A stretch of 64,000 nt of DNA from Streptomyces cavernae (GCF_004023625.1 NZ_RPDJ01000006.1:310001-374000), one strand, 5' to 3'; positions 25,528-35,801 are shown, counted from the first letter of the stretch. Program-made: numbers and translations. Notes: a model not told the origin generated them from the sequence alone.

Positions 25528-25653
25528 GGGGCGGAAGCCGGGGCGAAGGCGGGCGAAGGCGAAGCGAAGACGGCACAAGCCTCACACGGTTGTTCCGGTC
25601 CGGCATCTCGGACGGTCTTGCGCACCCGGAAGCTCCGGGTACCAATACCGGTT

Positions 25654-26214
25654 ATGTCGATACGTCACGGCCTCCTGGCGCTCCTGGAACGCGGCCCCTG
25701 TTACGGCGCGCGTCTGCGCACCGAGTTCGAGTCGCGCACCGGCGCCACCTGGCCGCTGAACGTCGGTCAGGTGTACACGACGCTGGCCCGGCTGGAACGG
25801 GACGGCATGGTCGTGCAGGAGGGCACGGACGAGGCGGGCAGGGCGCTGTACGCGCTGACCGACGACGGGCGGGCTGAGCTGCGGTCCTGGTACGCGCGGC
25901 CCGTGGAGCGGACCAGCCCGCCGCGGGACGAGCTGGCCATCAAGCTGGCGATGGCGGTCGCGGCGCCCGGCGTCGACGTACGGGAGGTCATGGAGGCCCA
26001 GCGGCGGCACGTCTCGGAGGCGATGCACACCTACACGCGGCTGCGCGCGCAGGTGCTGGCGGACACGCCCGCGCACCGGGACGAGGTGGCCCGGCTGCTC
26101 GTCCTGGAGCACCTCGTCTTCACCGCGGAGGCCGAGGCGCGCTGGCTCGATCACTGTGAGGCCCGTCTGGTGCGCCTGGCGGAGGCAGCGGCTACGGAAC
26201 CCCCGGGCCCTTGA
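25654..26214 (+). CDS. PadR family transcriptional regulator
   Basis: A 186-residue regulator of the PadR class. The winged helix (ISIRHGLLALLERGPCYGARL style start, then LNVGQVYTTLARLERDGMVV) occupies residues 1-85 and the C-terminal dimerisation helices (VMEAQRRHVSEAM, Vir-like) the rest. PadR proteins repress nearby transporters or stress genes; the ligand is unknown. No RBS lies before ATG 25654, and the sequence ACCAATACCGGTT just upstream may be its own operator, so a leaderless transcript is possible. Confidence 0.85.
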   Translation: MSIRHGLLALLERGPCYGARLRTEFESRTGATWPLNVGQVYTTLARLERDGMVVQEGTDEAGRALYALTDDGRAELRSWYARPVERTSPPRDELAIKLAMAVAAPGVDVREVMEAQRRHVSEAMHTYTRLRAQVLADTPAHRDEVARLLVLEHLVFTAEAEARWLDHCEARLVRLAEAAATEPPGP

Positions 26215-26263
26215 GGCGGGGGCGCCACGGTGATGAGGTGGGTGCGTGCGAGAGAATGGCGGC

Positions 26264-26800
26264 ATGGAGATGCCGAGGAACGAAAGGTCGCAGGAGAGCC
26301 CCCAGGTCCTGGTCGTGGGCCAGGATGGGATGGCGCTCGGTGGCGGAGGAGACGAGGACTCCCGCGAGGTCCCGGTGACGGACATGGTGGAACAGCCGGC
26401 CAAGGTCATGCGCATCGGCAGCATGATCAAGCAGCTGCTCGAGGAGGTGCGGGCGGCTCCCCTCGACGAGGCGAGCCGGGTCCGGCTGAAGGAGATCCAC
26501 GCCAGCTCCGTCAAGGAACTCGAGGACGGTCTGGCCCCGGAGCTGGTTGAGGAGCTGGAGCGGCTCTCCCTGCCCTTCACGGACGAGGCGGTTCCCAGTG
26601 ACGCGGAACTGCGGATCGCGCAGGCCCAGTTGGTCGGCTGGCTGGAGGGCCTGTTCCATGGCATCCAGACGGCCTTGTTCGCCCAGCAGATGGCGGCGCG
26701 GGCCCAGCTGGAGCAGATGCGCCGTGCGCTCCCGCCGGGGATCGTCAGCGAGGACGGCCCCGACCAGCGGACAGGGCGTTCGGGAGGCCCGTACCTCTAG
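26264..26800 (+). CDS. bpa: Bacterial proteasome activator Bpa (DUF2587)
   Basis: A 178-residue protein of the Bpa/PafE family. The four-helix core (~45-150: VMRIGSMIKQLLEEVRAAPLD ... ELRIAQAQLVGWLEGLFHGIQ) forms a dodecameric ring in mycobacteria. The final residues GPYL correspond to the C-terminal GQYL/HbYX-like tail that docks on the 20S proteasome and opens its gate without ATP. Here Gln is Pro, which may alter docking. The ATG at 26264 was chosen; an in-frame GTG at 26246 is possible. The proteasome genes themselves lie elsewhere. Confidence 0.9.
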   Translation: MEMPRNERSQESPQVLVVGQDGMALGGGGDEDSREVPVTDMVEQPAKVMRIGSMIKQLLEEVRAAPLDEASRVRLKEIHASSVKELEDGLAPELVEELERLSLPFTDEAVPSDAELRIAQAQLVGWLEGLFHGIQTALFAQQMAARAQLEQMRRALPPGIVSEDGPDQRTGRSGGPYL

Positions 26801-26876
26801 GAACCCCCTTTCTGAGCGTTCTTTCGGACCACGGAGGGTCCGCGACGCCGACGCGCGTACCACACCTGTCGAAAAG

Positions 26877-26908
26877 CCGTGTGGCAGCACGCAGGTGCTG
26901 CCACACGG
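26877..26908. terminator. Bidirectional terminator between bpa and the secreted protein gene
   Basis: A perfect 14-bp stem, CCGTGTGGCAGCAC (26877-26890) with its complement at 26895-26908, encloses the loop GCAG. It lies between convergent genes. There is no T-run, as is usual in Streptomyces. Confidence 0.85.
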
Positions 26909-26929
26909 TGCTGAGGAAGCCTATGGTCC

Positions 26930-27364
26930 TCAGGCGTAGAACGGGTTCAGCGGACCGACGGAGCCGCAGTTGGGAGCCTGGAGGAACGTGGTGCCGTTGA
27001 AGGTGCCCACCTCGATGGAGGCCCGCTTGATGCCACGGGAGTCCTCGGCGTAGGTGTCCCACGAGTCGATGGCCCCGGAGCCCCCGTAGACGTGGCGCCA
27101 GCCCCAGTGCTTCACCTCGTTGTTCGCCGTGACGGTCACCAGACGGATGGCCGGGTGCCAACCGTCCGCGTCTGTGTCCTTGGCCCAGAGATGGACGTTG
27201 GTCAGCTTGGTCTTGCTGGCCCAGGTCCAGCTTCCGGTGCCCCTGCCCGCCGACATCGAGCAGCCGACGTCGGCTGTGGCCGCCGCCGCGGGCGTCGCGA
27301 TCACCGGCACCAGAAAGGCCGCGGCGACGCCGGCCAGGGCGACGGTCGCTCTGCGCACGCGCAT
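26930..27364 (-). CDS. Secreted protein of unknown function
   Basis: A 144-residue protein with a Sec signal peptide: basic start MRVRRATV, hydrophobic core and TPAAAA cleavage near residue 29. The mature part (~115 residues) has two cysteines (CSMSAG and NCGSVG), probably a disulfide, and many Trp/Tyr/Thr (WHPAIRLVTV, HWGWRHVYGG). No family is recognised. RBS GGGGGAG precedes ATG 27364. A plausible promoter (TTTACA, 17 nt, TAACTT) lies ~45 bp upstream. Confidence 0.78.
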   Translation of the reverse strand: MRVRRATVALAGVAAAFLVPVIATPAAAATADVGCSMSAGRGTGSWTWASKTKLTNVHLWAKDTDADGWHPAIRLVTVTANNEVKHWGWRHVYGGSGAIDSWDTYAEDSRGIKRASIEVGTFNGTTFLQAPNCGSVGPLNPFYA

Positions 27365-27409
27365 GTACTCCCCCTACTTTTCGGTCATCCGGACTTGTTG
27401 GAGATCGAA

Positions 27410-27438
27410 AAGTTATGCAGGAAGTGATCTTTTGTAAA
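27410..27438 (-). promoter_or_regulatory. Candidate promoter of the secreted protein gene
   Basis: On the minus strand TTTACA (27433-27438) and TAACTT (27410-27415) are separated by 17 nt, giving a start site about 40 nt before the ATG. The spacer includes CAAAAGATCACTT, which also occurs upstream of the MHYT gene. Confidence 0.45.
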
Positions 27439-27465
27439 GCAATCGGTCTTGGTGCGGGGCGCGGA

Positions 27466-29148
27466 TCAGGGTGGGTTGCCCGTGGAGATGTCGAACTGGA
27501 TGGTCGGCGGCTCGTCCGGGTCGAAGTCCGTGCCTGCCTTGGGGGACTGCCGCATCACGGTGTCCTGCCCGTAGGTGTTCTCGTTGACGGGGTTCTTGTC
27601 GTAGCGCCAGCCCGCGGCCTGGAGACAGGACAGGACCGAATCCCAGTTCTTGTAGACGAAGTTGGGCATCTTGACCTGTTCCTCGTCGTTGAAGGACTCC
27701 TGCGGCTCGGTGCACTTCGTCGTCTCGATCGTCCTCGTGGTCTCCGGTCCCTTGTGACCGGCCACCACCGACACGGACGGCGAGGAAGTGGCGTCCGCGG
27801 AGCCGCCCTTTCCCTCGTCGCCCGCGTTGAGGATCAGCGCCGCGACCAGGCCGCCGATCGCGAGCAGCGCGACGGCGACGGAACCGGCGATCACCGGAGT
27901 GTTGCTCTTCGTGCCGCCGCCCCCGGTGGGCACCGGTGTCGCCGGCTGCGGGGAGATCAGGTACGGCGGCGGGGTCTGCGCGCCGGACTGCGGGGAGTAC
28001 GCCGCCGGGGTCGGGTAGCCGCCCTGGTGCGGATAGCCGTACCCCTGTGGCGGAGTCCCCACGGGCGCGGGATTCACTTGCGGATTCGCGGGAGCAACCG
28101 GATTCGCCTCAGAAGCCGCCGGCGGGCCGTAGGGGCCCGGCTGATAGGGCGTCTGGACCGGGCCCGTGGGCGCCGGAGAAGCGGTGTCGACCGGCGGGAA
28201 CACCGCGGACGCGACGCCGGCGCCGTTCGGCGTCCGGGCCCCGGGCACGATGCTCGGCGCGACCGACTGCAGCGACTGGGCCACCCGCAGGCACTCGTCA
28301 CGCATCGCCTCGGCGCTCGGGAAGCGTTCGTTCGGGTTCTTCTTCAGCGCACGAGCCACCAGCGCGTCCACCGCCGGCGGCAGCGAACGGTTGATGGCGG
28401 AGGGCGCGACCGGTGGCTCCTGCACATGCGCGTACGCGATGGCGAGCGGCGAGTCCGCCTCGAAGGGCAGCCGGCCGGTGACGAGTTGGAACAGCATGAT
28501 GCCGACGGAGTACAGGTCGCTGCGCGCGTCCACGCCCCGGCCGAGCGCCTGCTCCGGAGAGAGGTACTGCGGGGTGCCGACCACCATGCCGGTCTGTGTC
28601 ATGGAGGTCACACCGGACTGCATCGCCCGGGCGATGCCGAAGTCCATCACCTTGACGACGCCGCGCTTGGTCACCATCACGTTGCCCGGCTTGATGTCCC
28701 GGTGCACCAGCCCCATCTCGTGGCTGATCTCCAGGGCCGCCAGCACATCCGCGGTGACCTTCAGCGCCTTCTCCGCGGGCATCGCGCCGTAGCGCGCGAT
28801 GTCGGAGTCGAGGACCGAGCCGAGCGGCGTGCCCTCGACGTACTCCATGACGATGTAGGGGGTTGCCGTGCCCTCGAGGTCGTCCTCGCCGGTGTCGAAG
28901 ACGGAGACGATGTTGGTGTGCGTGAGTTTCGCCACCGCCTGGGCCTCGCGGCGGAAACGCTCACGGAAAGCCTGCTCGCGTCCGAGTTCGGTGTGCAGGG
29001 TCTTGATCGCGACCGGCCGGTCGAGCACCGAGTCGTGGGCGAGGTGCACCGAGGCCATGCCGCCCTGGCCGAGGAGGTCACGCAGTTGGTACCGGCCACC
29101 GGCCACCGAACGCCCCGCGTACCTGCCTTGAGCGCCGTCCTGGCTCAT
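27466..29148 (-). CDS. Ser/Thr protein kinase, PknB type, with one PASTA-like domain
   Basis: A 560-residue membrane receptor kinase. The kinase domain (~18-285) has the glycine loop GQGGMAS, lysine in VAIKTL, HRDIKPGN (~147-154), DFGIA and TMTQTGMVVGTPQYLSPEQALG. A Pro/Gln/Tyr-rich juxtamembrane segment follows, then TM (~416-438) and an extracellular part ending in a PASTA-like module (VKMPNFVYKNWDSVLSCLQAAGW). It phosphorylates proteins on Ser/Thr and may sense muropeptides. ATG 29148 opens MSQDGAQGRYAGRSVAGG. A longer in-frame start exists but reads over the shared promoter. It is divergent from the next kinase. Confidence 0.92.
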   Translation of the reverse strand: MSQDGAQGRYAGRSVAGGRYQLRDLLGQGGMASVHLAHDSVLDRPVAIKTLHTELGREQAFRERFRREAQAVAKLTHTNIVSVFDTGEDDLEGTATPYIVMEYVEGTPLGSVLDSDIARYGAMPAEKALKVTADVLAALEISHEMGLVHRDIKPGNVMVTKRGVVKVMDFGIARAMQSGVTSMTQTGMVVGTPQYLSPEQALGRGVDARSDLYSVGIMLFQLVTGRLPFEADSPLAIAYAHVQEPPVAPSAINRSLPPAVDALVARALKKNPNERFPSAEAMRDECLRVAQSLQSVAPSIVPGARTPNGAGVASAVFPPVDTASPAPTGPVQTPYQPGPYGPPAASEANPVAPANPQVNPAPVGTPPQGYGYPHQGGYPTPAAYSPQSGAQTPPPYLISPQPATPVPTGGGGTKSNTPVIAGSVAVALLAIGGLVAALILNAGDEGKGGSADATSSPSVSVVAGHKGPETTRTIETTKCTEPQESFNDEEQVKMPNFVYKNWDSVLSCLQAAGWRYDKNPVNENTYGQDTVMRQSPKAGTDFDPDEPPTIQFDISTGNPP

Positions 29149-29531
29149 GTCCTGCGTCCCCCATCGGCACTCGGCAGCTGCTCGTGTGCTTCCGCGATCA
29201 CTGGTCGGCTGCGCTTCCCGGCGCTCTTCCCGGCCAAGTCTGCCCCAGGGCCAAGACACGTCAAGCGCGGTGCCCGTTCCGTGACCGTACGCGAAAGAAG
29301 CGTCGCGGAAGCGTTACGAGGGCCGTACGCCCGGAACACAGAATTTGCACCCGGACACCCCCTGCGGGTTTCCTGAAGGCTCGCTGCGGGTTTCATGGCC
29401 GGTCCATCCCGGACCAAATGGCCGGTCCATCACGGACCGGAGTGTCGTACGGAGGCTGTAGCGTGGGCCGACGGAGACCGTAAAACCACCGCGCGTACTC
29501 CGACAGTGCGGACAGAGAACGGCGAGGACTG
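29149..29531. promoter_or_regulatory. Shared promoter region of the two divergent kinases
   Basis: This 383-bp gap contains two copies of GGTCCATCMCGGACC (29401-29415, 29424-29438), each a hyphenated GGTCC/GGACC palindrome within a 21-bp direct repeat (29395-29415, 29418-29438) on the side of the rightward kinase. No reliable -10/-35 pair was identified. Confidence 0.55.
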
Positions 29532-31103
<1,572 letters not shown>

Positions 31104-31889
31104 CCCCGACGCCAACCCCGGTACCCGCCGCGGCCACGGCCCCGGCGGCACCGACAGACCTCCACGCGCGCGTGTGGCCCGGAAGCGGGCTCCACGCGCG
31201 CGTGTCGTCTCCGGGGCCGTCACCTGTGCGGATCCGCCCCAGGAACGCCTGTACGACGCTCAGAAGGGCCCACAGGCGGGCTGCCGGGCGCCCGCAGCGC
31301 CTCACGGAGAGCGGTCGCGGCATGCGGACTGGAGGGTGATGGGCGTGGCACCCGGCAGATCGTAGGGCACCGCAGGGGCCCATGAGCTCGGCTTCGTCAC
31401 CCGGAGTGCTTCGATCCCCACTTGGTGTGACCTTCCGTGACGTGTGCTGTCGGCTCTCGTGCGGGGCACCCGACGCGCCCGGAGAGGGCCGTCCGGGCCA
31501 TCGGAGCCCCCGGACGGAGCAGTCGATCAGGCCCTTCCCGAGCCCGGGGTGGCCGGGATAACGTGCCGGTGTTCCGGCCCCCTGCAAGGCTGTGACCAGT
31601 GCCTGTTCCCGACGCCTGCGGGGTACTCGGTCTTCCAAGTACCTTTTACTTGGAAATCCAAGCAAAAATCGCAGGTCAGGAGGGGTTTCACAGAAATGTG
31701 AGGCACTGGGTAACGTGCCCTGTGCAGGGCGCTCGCCGGGGCACCTGTCACGCCTGTTCCGACCGGGCCGCACCCACCCCGTGCGTCCGTGCGGGCGGGC
31801 GAGCCTCCCCGAGCTCCGCAGACTCTGAGGAGCGGAGGGACCCCCAGGCACCCGGCGAACCCGGGAGCCGGACCGACGGAGGAGCACAC
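31104..31889. promoter_or_regulatory. Long intergenic region upstream of the second bkd operon
   Basis: This 786-bp region has no supported gene. Two copies of CTCCACGCGCGCGTGT lie near 31161 and 31190. Around 31620-31690 the GC content falls and palindromes cluster: TTCCAAGTA (31633-31641) pairs with TACTTGGAA (31647-31655), and CTTGGAAATCCAAG (31649-31662) overlaps it. This AT-richer block is the best place for promoter and operator of bkdF, with a 5' leader of about 200 nt. Confidence 0.5.
31633..31662. promoter_or_regulatory. Overlapping palindromes, candidate bkdFGH operator
   Basis: A 9-bp inverted repeat with a 5-nt loop (TTCCAAGTA ... TACTTGGAA) overlaps a second palindrome (CTTGGA-AA-TCCAAG), so three TTCCAAG-type half-sites occur within 30 bp. 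It lies in the only AT-richer part of the leader, about 228-257 bp upstream of bkdF. Confidence 0.5.
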
Positions 31890-33074
31890 GTGACCGTGGA
31901 GAGCACTGCCGCGCGCAAACCGCGACGCAGCGCCGGTACGAAGCGCACCAGCGCCAGGAAGTCACCGAGCACAGAGCCCGCACTCGTTCAGCTTCTGACG
32001 CCCGAGGGCAAGCGGGTCAGGACGGCGCAGAACGCGGAGTACGAACCGTACGTCGAGGCCGTCACCCCCGAAGAGCTGCGCGGACTGTACCGGGACATGG
32101 TGCTGACCCGCCGCTTCGACGCCGAGGCCACCTCCCTGCAGCGCCAGGGCGAGCTGGGCCTGTGGGCCTCGCTGCTCGGCCAGGAGGCCGCCCAGATCGG
32201 CTCCGGGCGGGCCCTGCGCGACGACGACTACGTCTTCCCGACCTACCGCGAGCACGGCGTCGCCTGGTGCCGCGGGGTCGACCCCACCAATCTGCTCGGC
32301 ATGTTCCGCGGTGTGAACAACGGCGGCTGGGACCCCAACGGCAACAATTTCCATCTGTACACGATCGTCATCGGCTCGCAGACCCTGCACGCCACCGGCT
32401 ACGCCATGGGCATCGCCAAGGACGGCGCCGACTCCGCCGTGATCGCGTACTTCGGCGACGGCGCGTCCAGCCAGGGCGACGTCGCTGAATCGTTCACCTT
32501 CTCCGCCGTCTACAACGCCCCCGTCGTGTTCTTCTGCCAGAACAACCAGTGGGCGATCTCCGAACCCACCGAGAAGCAGACCCGGGTGCCGCTCTACCAG
32601 CGCGCGCAGGGCTTCGGCTTCCCGGGCGTCCGCGTCGACGGCAACGACGTCCTCGCCTGCCTCGCCGTCACCAGGTGGGCCCTGGAGCGGGCCCGCCGGG
32701 GCGAGGGACCCACGCTGGTGGAGGCGTTCACCTACCGCATGGGCGCCCACACCACCTCCGACGACCCGACCCGCTACCGCCACGACGACGAGCGGGCCGC
32801 CTGGGAGGCGAAGGACCCGATCGCCCGCCTGCGCAGCTACCTCGAGTCCGAAACCGACACGCCCCAGGAGCTCGAGGGCTTCTTCGCGGAACTCGAGACC
32901 GAGAGCGAGGCGTTGGGAAGGCGAGTGCGCGAAGTGGTGCGAGCCATGCCGGACCCGGACCACTTCGCCATCTTCGAGAACGTGTACGCGGACGGACACG
33001 CGCTGGTCGACGAGGAGCGCGCACAGTTCGCCGCGTACCAGGCGTCGTTCGCGGACGTGGAAGGGGGCAAGTGA
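31890..33074 (+). CDS. bkdF: Branched-chain 2-oxoacid dehydrogenase E1 alpha, second cluster
   Basis: A 394-residue E1 alpha subunit with the ThDP motif GDGASSQGDVAESFTFSAV from residue 189, ending QNNQWAIS. The N-terminus (~1-50) is basic and disordered (ARKPRRSAGTKRTSARKS), unlike BkdA. The start is GTG 31890, preceded by GGAGG; the longer open reading upstream lacks an RBS and crosses the palindromes. bkdG starts 1 bp after the stop. In S. avermitilis a bkdFGH cluster makes the branched starter units of avermectin; the naming here follows subunit order and size and was not checked. Confidence 0.9.
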   Translation: MTVESTAARKPRRSAGTKRTSARKSPSTEPALVQLLTPEGKRVRTAQNAEYEPYVEAVTPEELRGLYRDMVLTRRFDAEATSLQRQGELGLWASLLGQEAAQIGSGRALRDDDYVFPTYREHGVAWCRGVDPTNLLGMFRGVNNGGWDPNGNNFHLYTIVIGSQTLHATGYAMGIAKDGADSAVIAYFGDGASSQGDVAESFTFSAVYNAPVVFFCQNNQWAISEPTEKQTRVPLYQRAQGFGFPGVRVDGNDVLACLAVTRWALERARRGEGPTLVEAFTYRMGAHTTSDDPTRYRHDDERAAWEAKDPIARLRSYLESETDTPQELEGFFAELETESEALGRRVREVVRAMPDPDHFAIFENVYADGHALVDEERAQFAAYQASFADVEGGK

Positions 33075-33075
33075 C

Positions 33076-34053
33076 ATGGCCGAGAAGATGGCGCTCGCCA
33101 AGGCGATCAACGAGTCGCTGCGCAAGGCCCTCGAAGCCGACCCCAAGGTCCTGATCATGGGTGAGGACGTCGGCAAGCTCGGCGGTGTCTTCCGGGTCAC
33201 GGACGGTCTGCAGAAGGACTTCGGCGAGGACCGGGTCATCGACACCCCGCTCGCCGAGTCCGGCATCGTGGGCACCGCGATCGGCCTGGCGCTGCGCGGT
33301 TACCGCCCGGTGGTGGAGATCCAGTTCGACGGTTTCGTCTTCCCGGCCTACGACCAGATCGTCACCCAGCTCGCGAAGATGCACGCGCGTTCCCTCGGCA
33401 AGGTCAAGCTCCCGGTCGTCGTGCGCATCCCCTACGGCGGCGGCATCGGCGCGGTCGAGCACCACAGCGAGTCCCCCGAGGCGCTGTTCGCGCATGTCGC
33501 GGGCCTGAAGATCGCCTCCCCGTCCAACGCGTCGGACGCGTACTGGATGATGCAGCAGGCCATCCAGAGCGACGACCCGGTGATCTTCTTCGAGCCGAAG
33601 CGGCGCTACTGGGACAAGGCGGAGGTCAGCCGTGAGGCGATCCCCGACCCGCTGCACAAGGCGCGTGTGGTGCGCGAGGGCACCGATCTGACGCTGGCCG
33701 CCTACGGGCCGATGGTGAAGCTCTGCCACGAGGTGGCCCAGGCGGCCGCCGAGGAAGGCAAGTCCCTCGAAGTGCTGGACCTGCGCTCGGTCTCCCCGAT
33801 CGACTTCGACTCCGTCCAGGCCTCGGTCCAGAAGACCGGCCGCCTGGTGGTGGTGCACGAGGCACCGGTGTTCTTCGGTTCGGGCGCGGAGATCGCGGCC
33901 CGGATCACCGAGCGGTGCTTCTACCACCTGGAGGCGCCCGTCCTGCGGGTCGGCGGCTACCACGCCCCGTACCCGCCGGCGCGCCTGGAGGAGGAGTACC
34001 TGCCGGGGCTTGACCGGGTGCTCGACGCCGTCGACCGCTCGCTGGCGTACTGA
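33076..34053 (+). CDS. bkdG: Branched-chain 2-oxoacid dehydrogenase E1 beta, second cluster
   Basis: A 325-residue beta subunit: MGEDVGKLGGVFRVTDGL, PYGGGIGAVEHHSESPEAL and LDLRSVSPIDFDSV. It is clearly homologous to BkdB of the same window but diverged. The ATG follows the bkdF stop by 1 bp with GAAGGGGG as RBS. It ends 10 bp before the E2 start. Confidence 0.93.
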   Translation: MAEKMALAKAINESLRKALEADPKVLIMGEDVGKLGGVFRVTDGLQKDFGEDRVIDTPLAESGIVGTAIGLALRGYRPVVEIQFDGFVFPAYDQIVTQLAKMHARSLGKVKLPVVVRIPYGGGIGAVEHHSESPEALFAHVAGLKIASPSNASDAYWMMQQAIQSDDPVIFFEPKRRYWDKAEVSREAIPDPLHKARVVREGTDLTLAAYGPMVKLCHEVAQAAAEEGKSLEVLDLRSVSPIDFDSVQASVQKTGRLVVVHEAPVFFGSGAEIAARITERCFYHLEAPVLRVGGYHAPYPPARLEEEYLPGLDRVLDAVDRSLAY

Positions 34054-34063
34054 GGGAGAGGCC

Positions 34064-35590
34064 GTGACGACGATGACAGACACGTCCGTGCGGGAGTTCA
34101 AGATGCCCGACGTGGGCGAGGGACTCACCGAGGCCGAGATCCTCAAGTGGTACGTACAGCCCGGGGACCAGGTCAGCGACGGGCAGGTCGTCTGCGAGGT
34201 GGAGACCGCCAAGGCGGCGGTGGAACTGCCGATCCCGTACGACGGCGTGGTCCGCGAACTGCGCTTCGCCGAGGGCACGACGGTGGACGTCGGCCAGGTG
34301 ATCATCTCGGTGGACGTGGGCGGGGGCGCTCCCGCCGCCGCCGAGACGGCACAGGCGGCCCCGCCGGCCCAGGAGGAGGCCCCCGCCGGACCGTCCGCGC
34401 AGCCCGCGGCCCCCGCCGGGTCGAAGGGCCGCAAGCCGGTCCTCGTCGGATACGGCGTCGCGGAGTCCTCCACCAGGCGCCGGCCCCGTAAGCCGGTCGA
34501 GCCCCCGCGTCAGGAGCCCTCCGCGGCGCCCGTGGCCCGGACCCCCGCAGCCCCGCAGCAGATCCCGGCACCGAAGCAGGCCCCGGTCCCGCAGCCGCCG
34601 GCCGACCCCTACGACGCCGCCACGGCGGTCCAGTCCGAGCTCAACGGCCACGGCCGTGAGGCCGCGCGCCCCCTGGCCAAGCCTCCGGTGCGCAAGCTGG
34701 CCAAGGACCTCGGGGTGGACCTGGCGACCGTCACCCCGTCCGGCCCGGACGGGATCATCACCCGCGAGGACGTGCACGCGGCGGTGGCCCCGGCCCCGGA
34801 GGCCGCGCCCGCTGCCACGCCCGTCGCCGCACCCGCCCCGGCGGTGACCGAGGTCCCGGCGCCCGCCGCGGCCTCGGACGCCCGGGAGACCCGGATTCCC
34901 ATCAAGGGCGTCCGCAAGGCCACGGCCGCCGCGATGGTCGGCTCGGCCTTCACCGCACCGCACGTCACCGAGTTCGTGACGGTCGACGTGACGCGCACGA
35001 TGCGGCTGGTCGAAGAGCTCAAGCGGGCCCCGGAGGACTACGGGTTCGAGGGCCTCAGGGTCAACCCGCTGCTGCTGATCGCCAAGGCGCTGCTGGTGGC
35101 GATCCGGCGCAATCCGGAGGTCAACGCCTCCTGGGACGAGGCGAACCAGGAGATCGTCCTCAAGCACTACGTCAACCTGGGCATCGCGGCGGCCACCCCG
35201 CGCGGTCTGATCGTGCCGAACATCAAGGACGCGCATGCCAAGACGCTGCCCGAACTGGCCGCGGCCCTGAGTGAGCTGGTGTCGACGGCCCGCGAGGGCA
35301 AGACGTCTCCGGCGGCGATGCAGGGCGGTACGGTCACCATCACCAACGTCGGTGTCTTCGGTGTCGACACCGGAACGCCCATCCTCAACCCCGGCGAGTC
35401 CGCGATCCTCGCGGTCGGCGCGATCAAGCTCCAGCCGTGGGTCCACAAGGGGAAGGTGAAGCCCCGCCAGGTCACCACCCTGGCGCTGTCCTTCGACCAC
35501 CGTCTCATCGACGGCGAGCTGGGTTCCAGGCTTCTGGCCGATGTGGCGGCGCTCCTGGAGCAGCCGAAGCGGCTGATCACCTGGGCGTAG
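34064..35590 (+). CDS. bkdH: Dihydrolipoamide acyltransferase E2, second cluster
   Basis: A 508-residue E2 starting at GTG 34064 (RBS GAGGGAGAGG); ATG 34073 is the alternative. Lipoyl domain 1-85 has lysine 50 in VETAKAAVEL. The subunit-binding domain (~205-245) reads PPVRKLAKDLGVDLATV. The catalytic domain ends in SFDHRLIDG with the histidine at 479. Pro/Ala/Gln-rich linkers separate the domains. It has no Ser/Glu/Pro repeat like the BkdC linker. A strong terminator follows within 10 bp. Confidence 0.93.
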   Translation: MTTMTDTSVREFKMPDVGEGLTEAEILKWYVQPGDQVSDGQVVCEVETAKAAVELPIPYDGVVRELRFAEGTTVDVGQVIISVDVGGGAPAAAETAQAAPPAQEEAPAGPSAQPAAPAGSKGRKPVLVGYGVAESSTRRRPRKPVEPPRQEPSAAPVARTPAAPQQIPAPKQAPVPQPPADPYDAATAVQSELNGHGREAARPLAKPPVRKLAKDLGVDLATVTPSGPDGIITREDVHAAVAPAPEAAPAATPVAAPAPAVTEVPAPAAASDARETRIPIKGVRKATAAAMVGSAFTAPHVTEFVTVDVTRTMRLVEELKRAPEDYGFEGLRVNPLLLIAKALLVAIRRNPEVNASWDEANQEIVLKHYVNLGIAAATPRGLIVPNIKDAHAKTLPELAAALSELVSTAREGKTSPAAMQGGTVTITNVGVFGVDTGTPILNPGESAILAVGAIKLQPWVHKGKVKPRQVTTLALSFDHRLIDGELGSRLLADVAALLEQPKRLITWA

Positions 35591-35599
35591 CCGGCCGCG

Positions 35600-35649
35600 C
35601 GCAGTGAGGAGGGGCCCACCGCACTCGCGGTGGGCCCCTCCTCACTGCG
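35600..35649 (+). terminator. Terminator of the second bkd operon
   Basis: A perfect 23-bp stem (35600-35622 with 35627-35649) encloses a 4-nt loop, 9 bp after the bkdH stop. There is no T-run. Its symmetry means it could also stop the leftward transcript of the convergent carboxypeptidase gene. Confidence 0.93.
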
Positions 35650-35717
35650 GTCGTTCCTGCCGGTGCGTCCGGCACGGCCGTTGTGGCCGGCACGGCCGGC
35701 GGGCCGGCCAACCTCGA

Positions 35718-35801
35718 AGCCGTGGGTCAGTTGCCCTTGCCGGCCGTGGGTCAGCCGACGTTGCCGGCCGTGGGTCAGCCGACCTGGAAGCCGTAGGTCA
35801 G
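35718..35801. repeat. 24-bp imperfect tandem repeat spanning the carboxypeptidase stop codon
   Basis: CGTGGGTCAG recurs at 35721, 35745, 35769 and (as CGTAGGTCAG) 35792, i.e. periods of 24, 24 and 23 bp. The real stop codon (35775-35777) sits in one copy. Read on the minus strand, the farthest unit would encode LTHGFEVG, resembling the true end LTYGFQVG, so the 3' end of the gene appears to have been duplicated. Confidence 0.75.

Noticed and set aside
27415-29376. Plus-strand frame of 653 codons opposite the PASTA kinase
   Set aside because: Mirror of the kinase coding strand; composition is typical of an antisense shadow.
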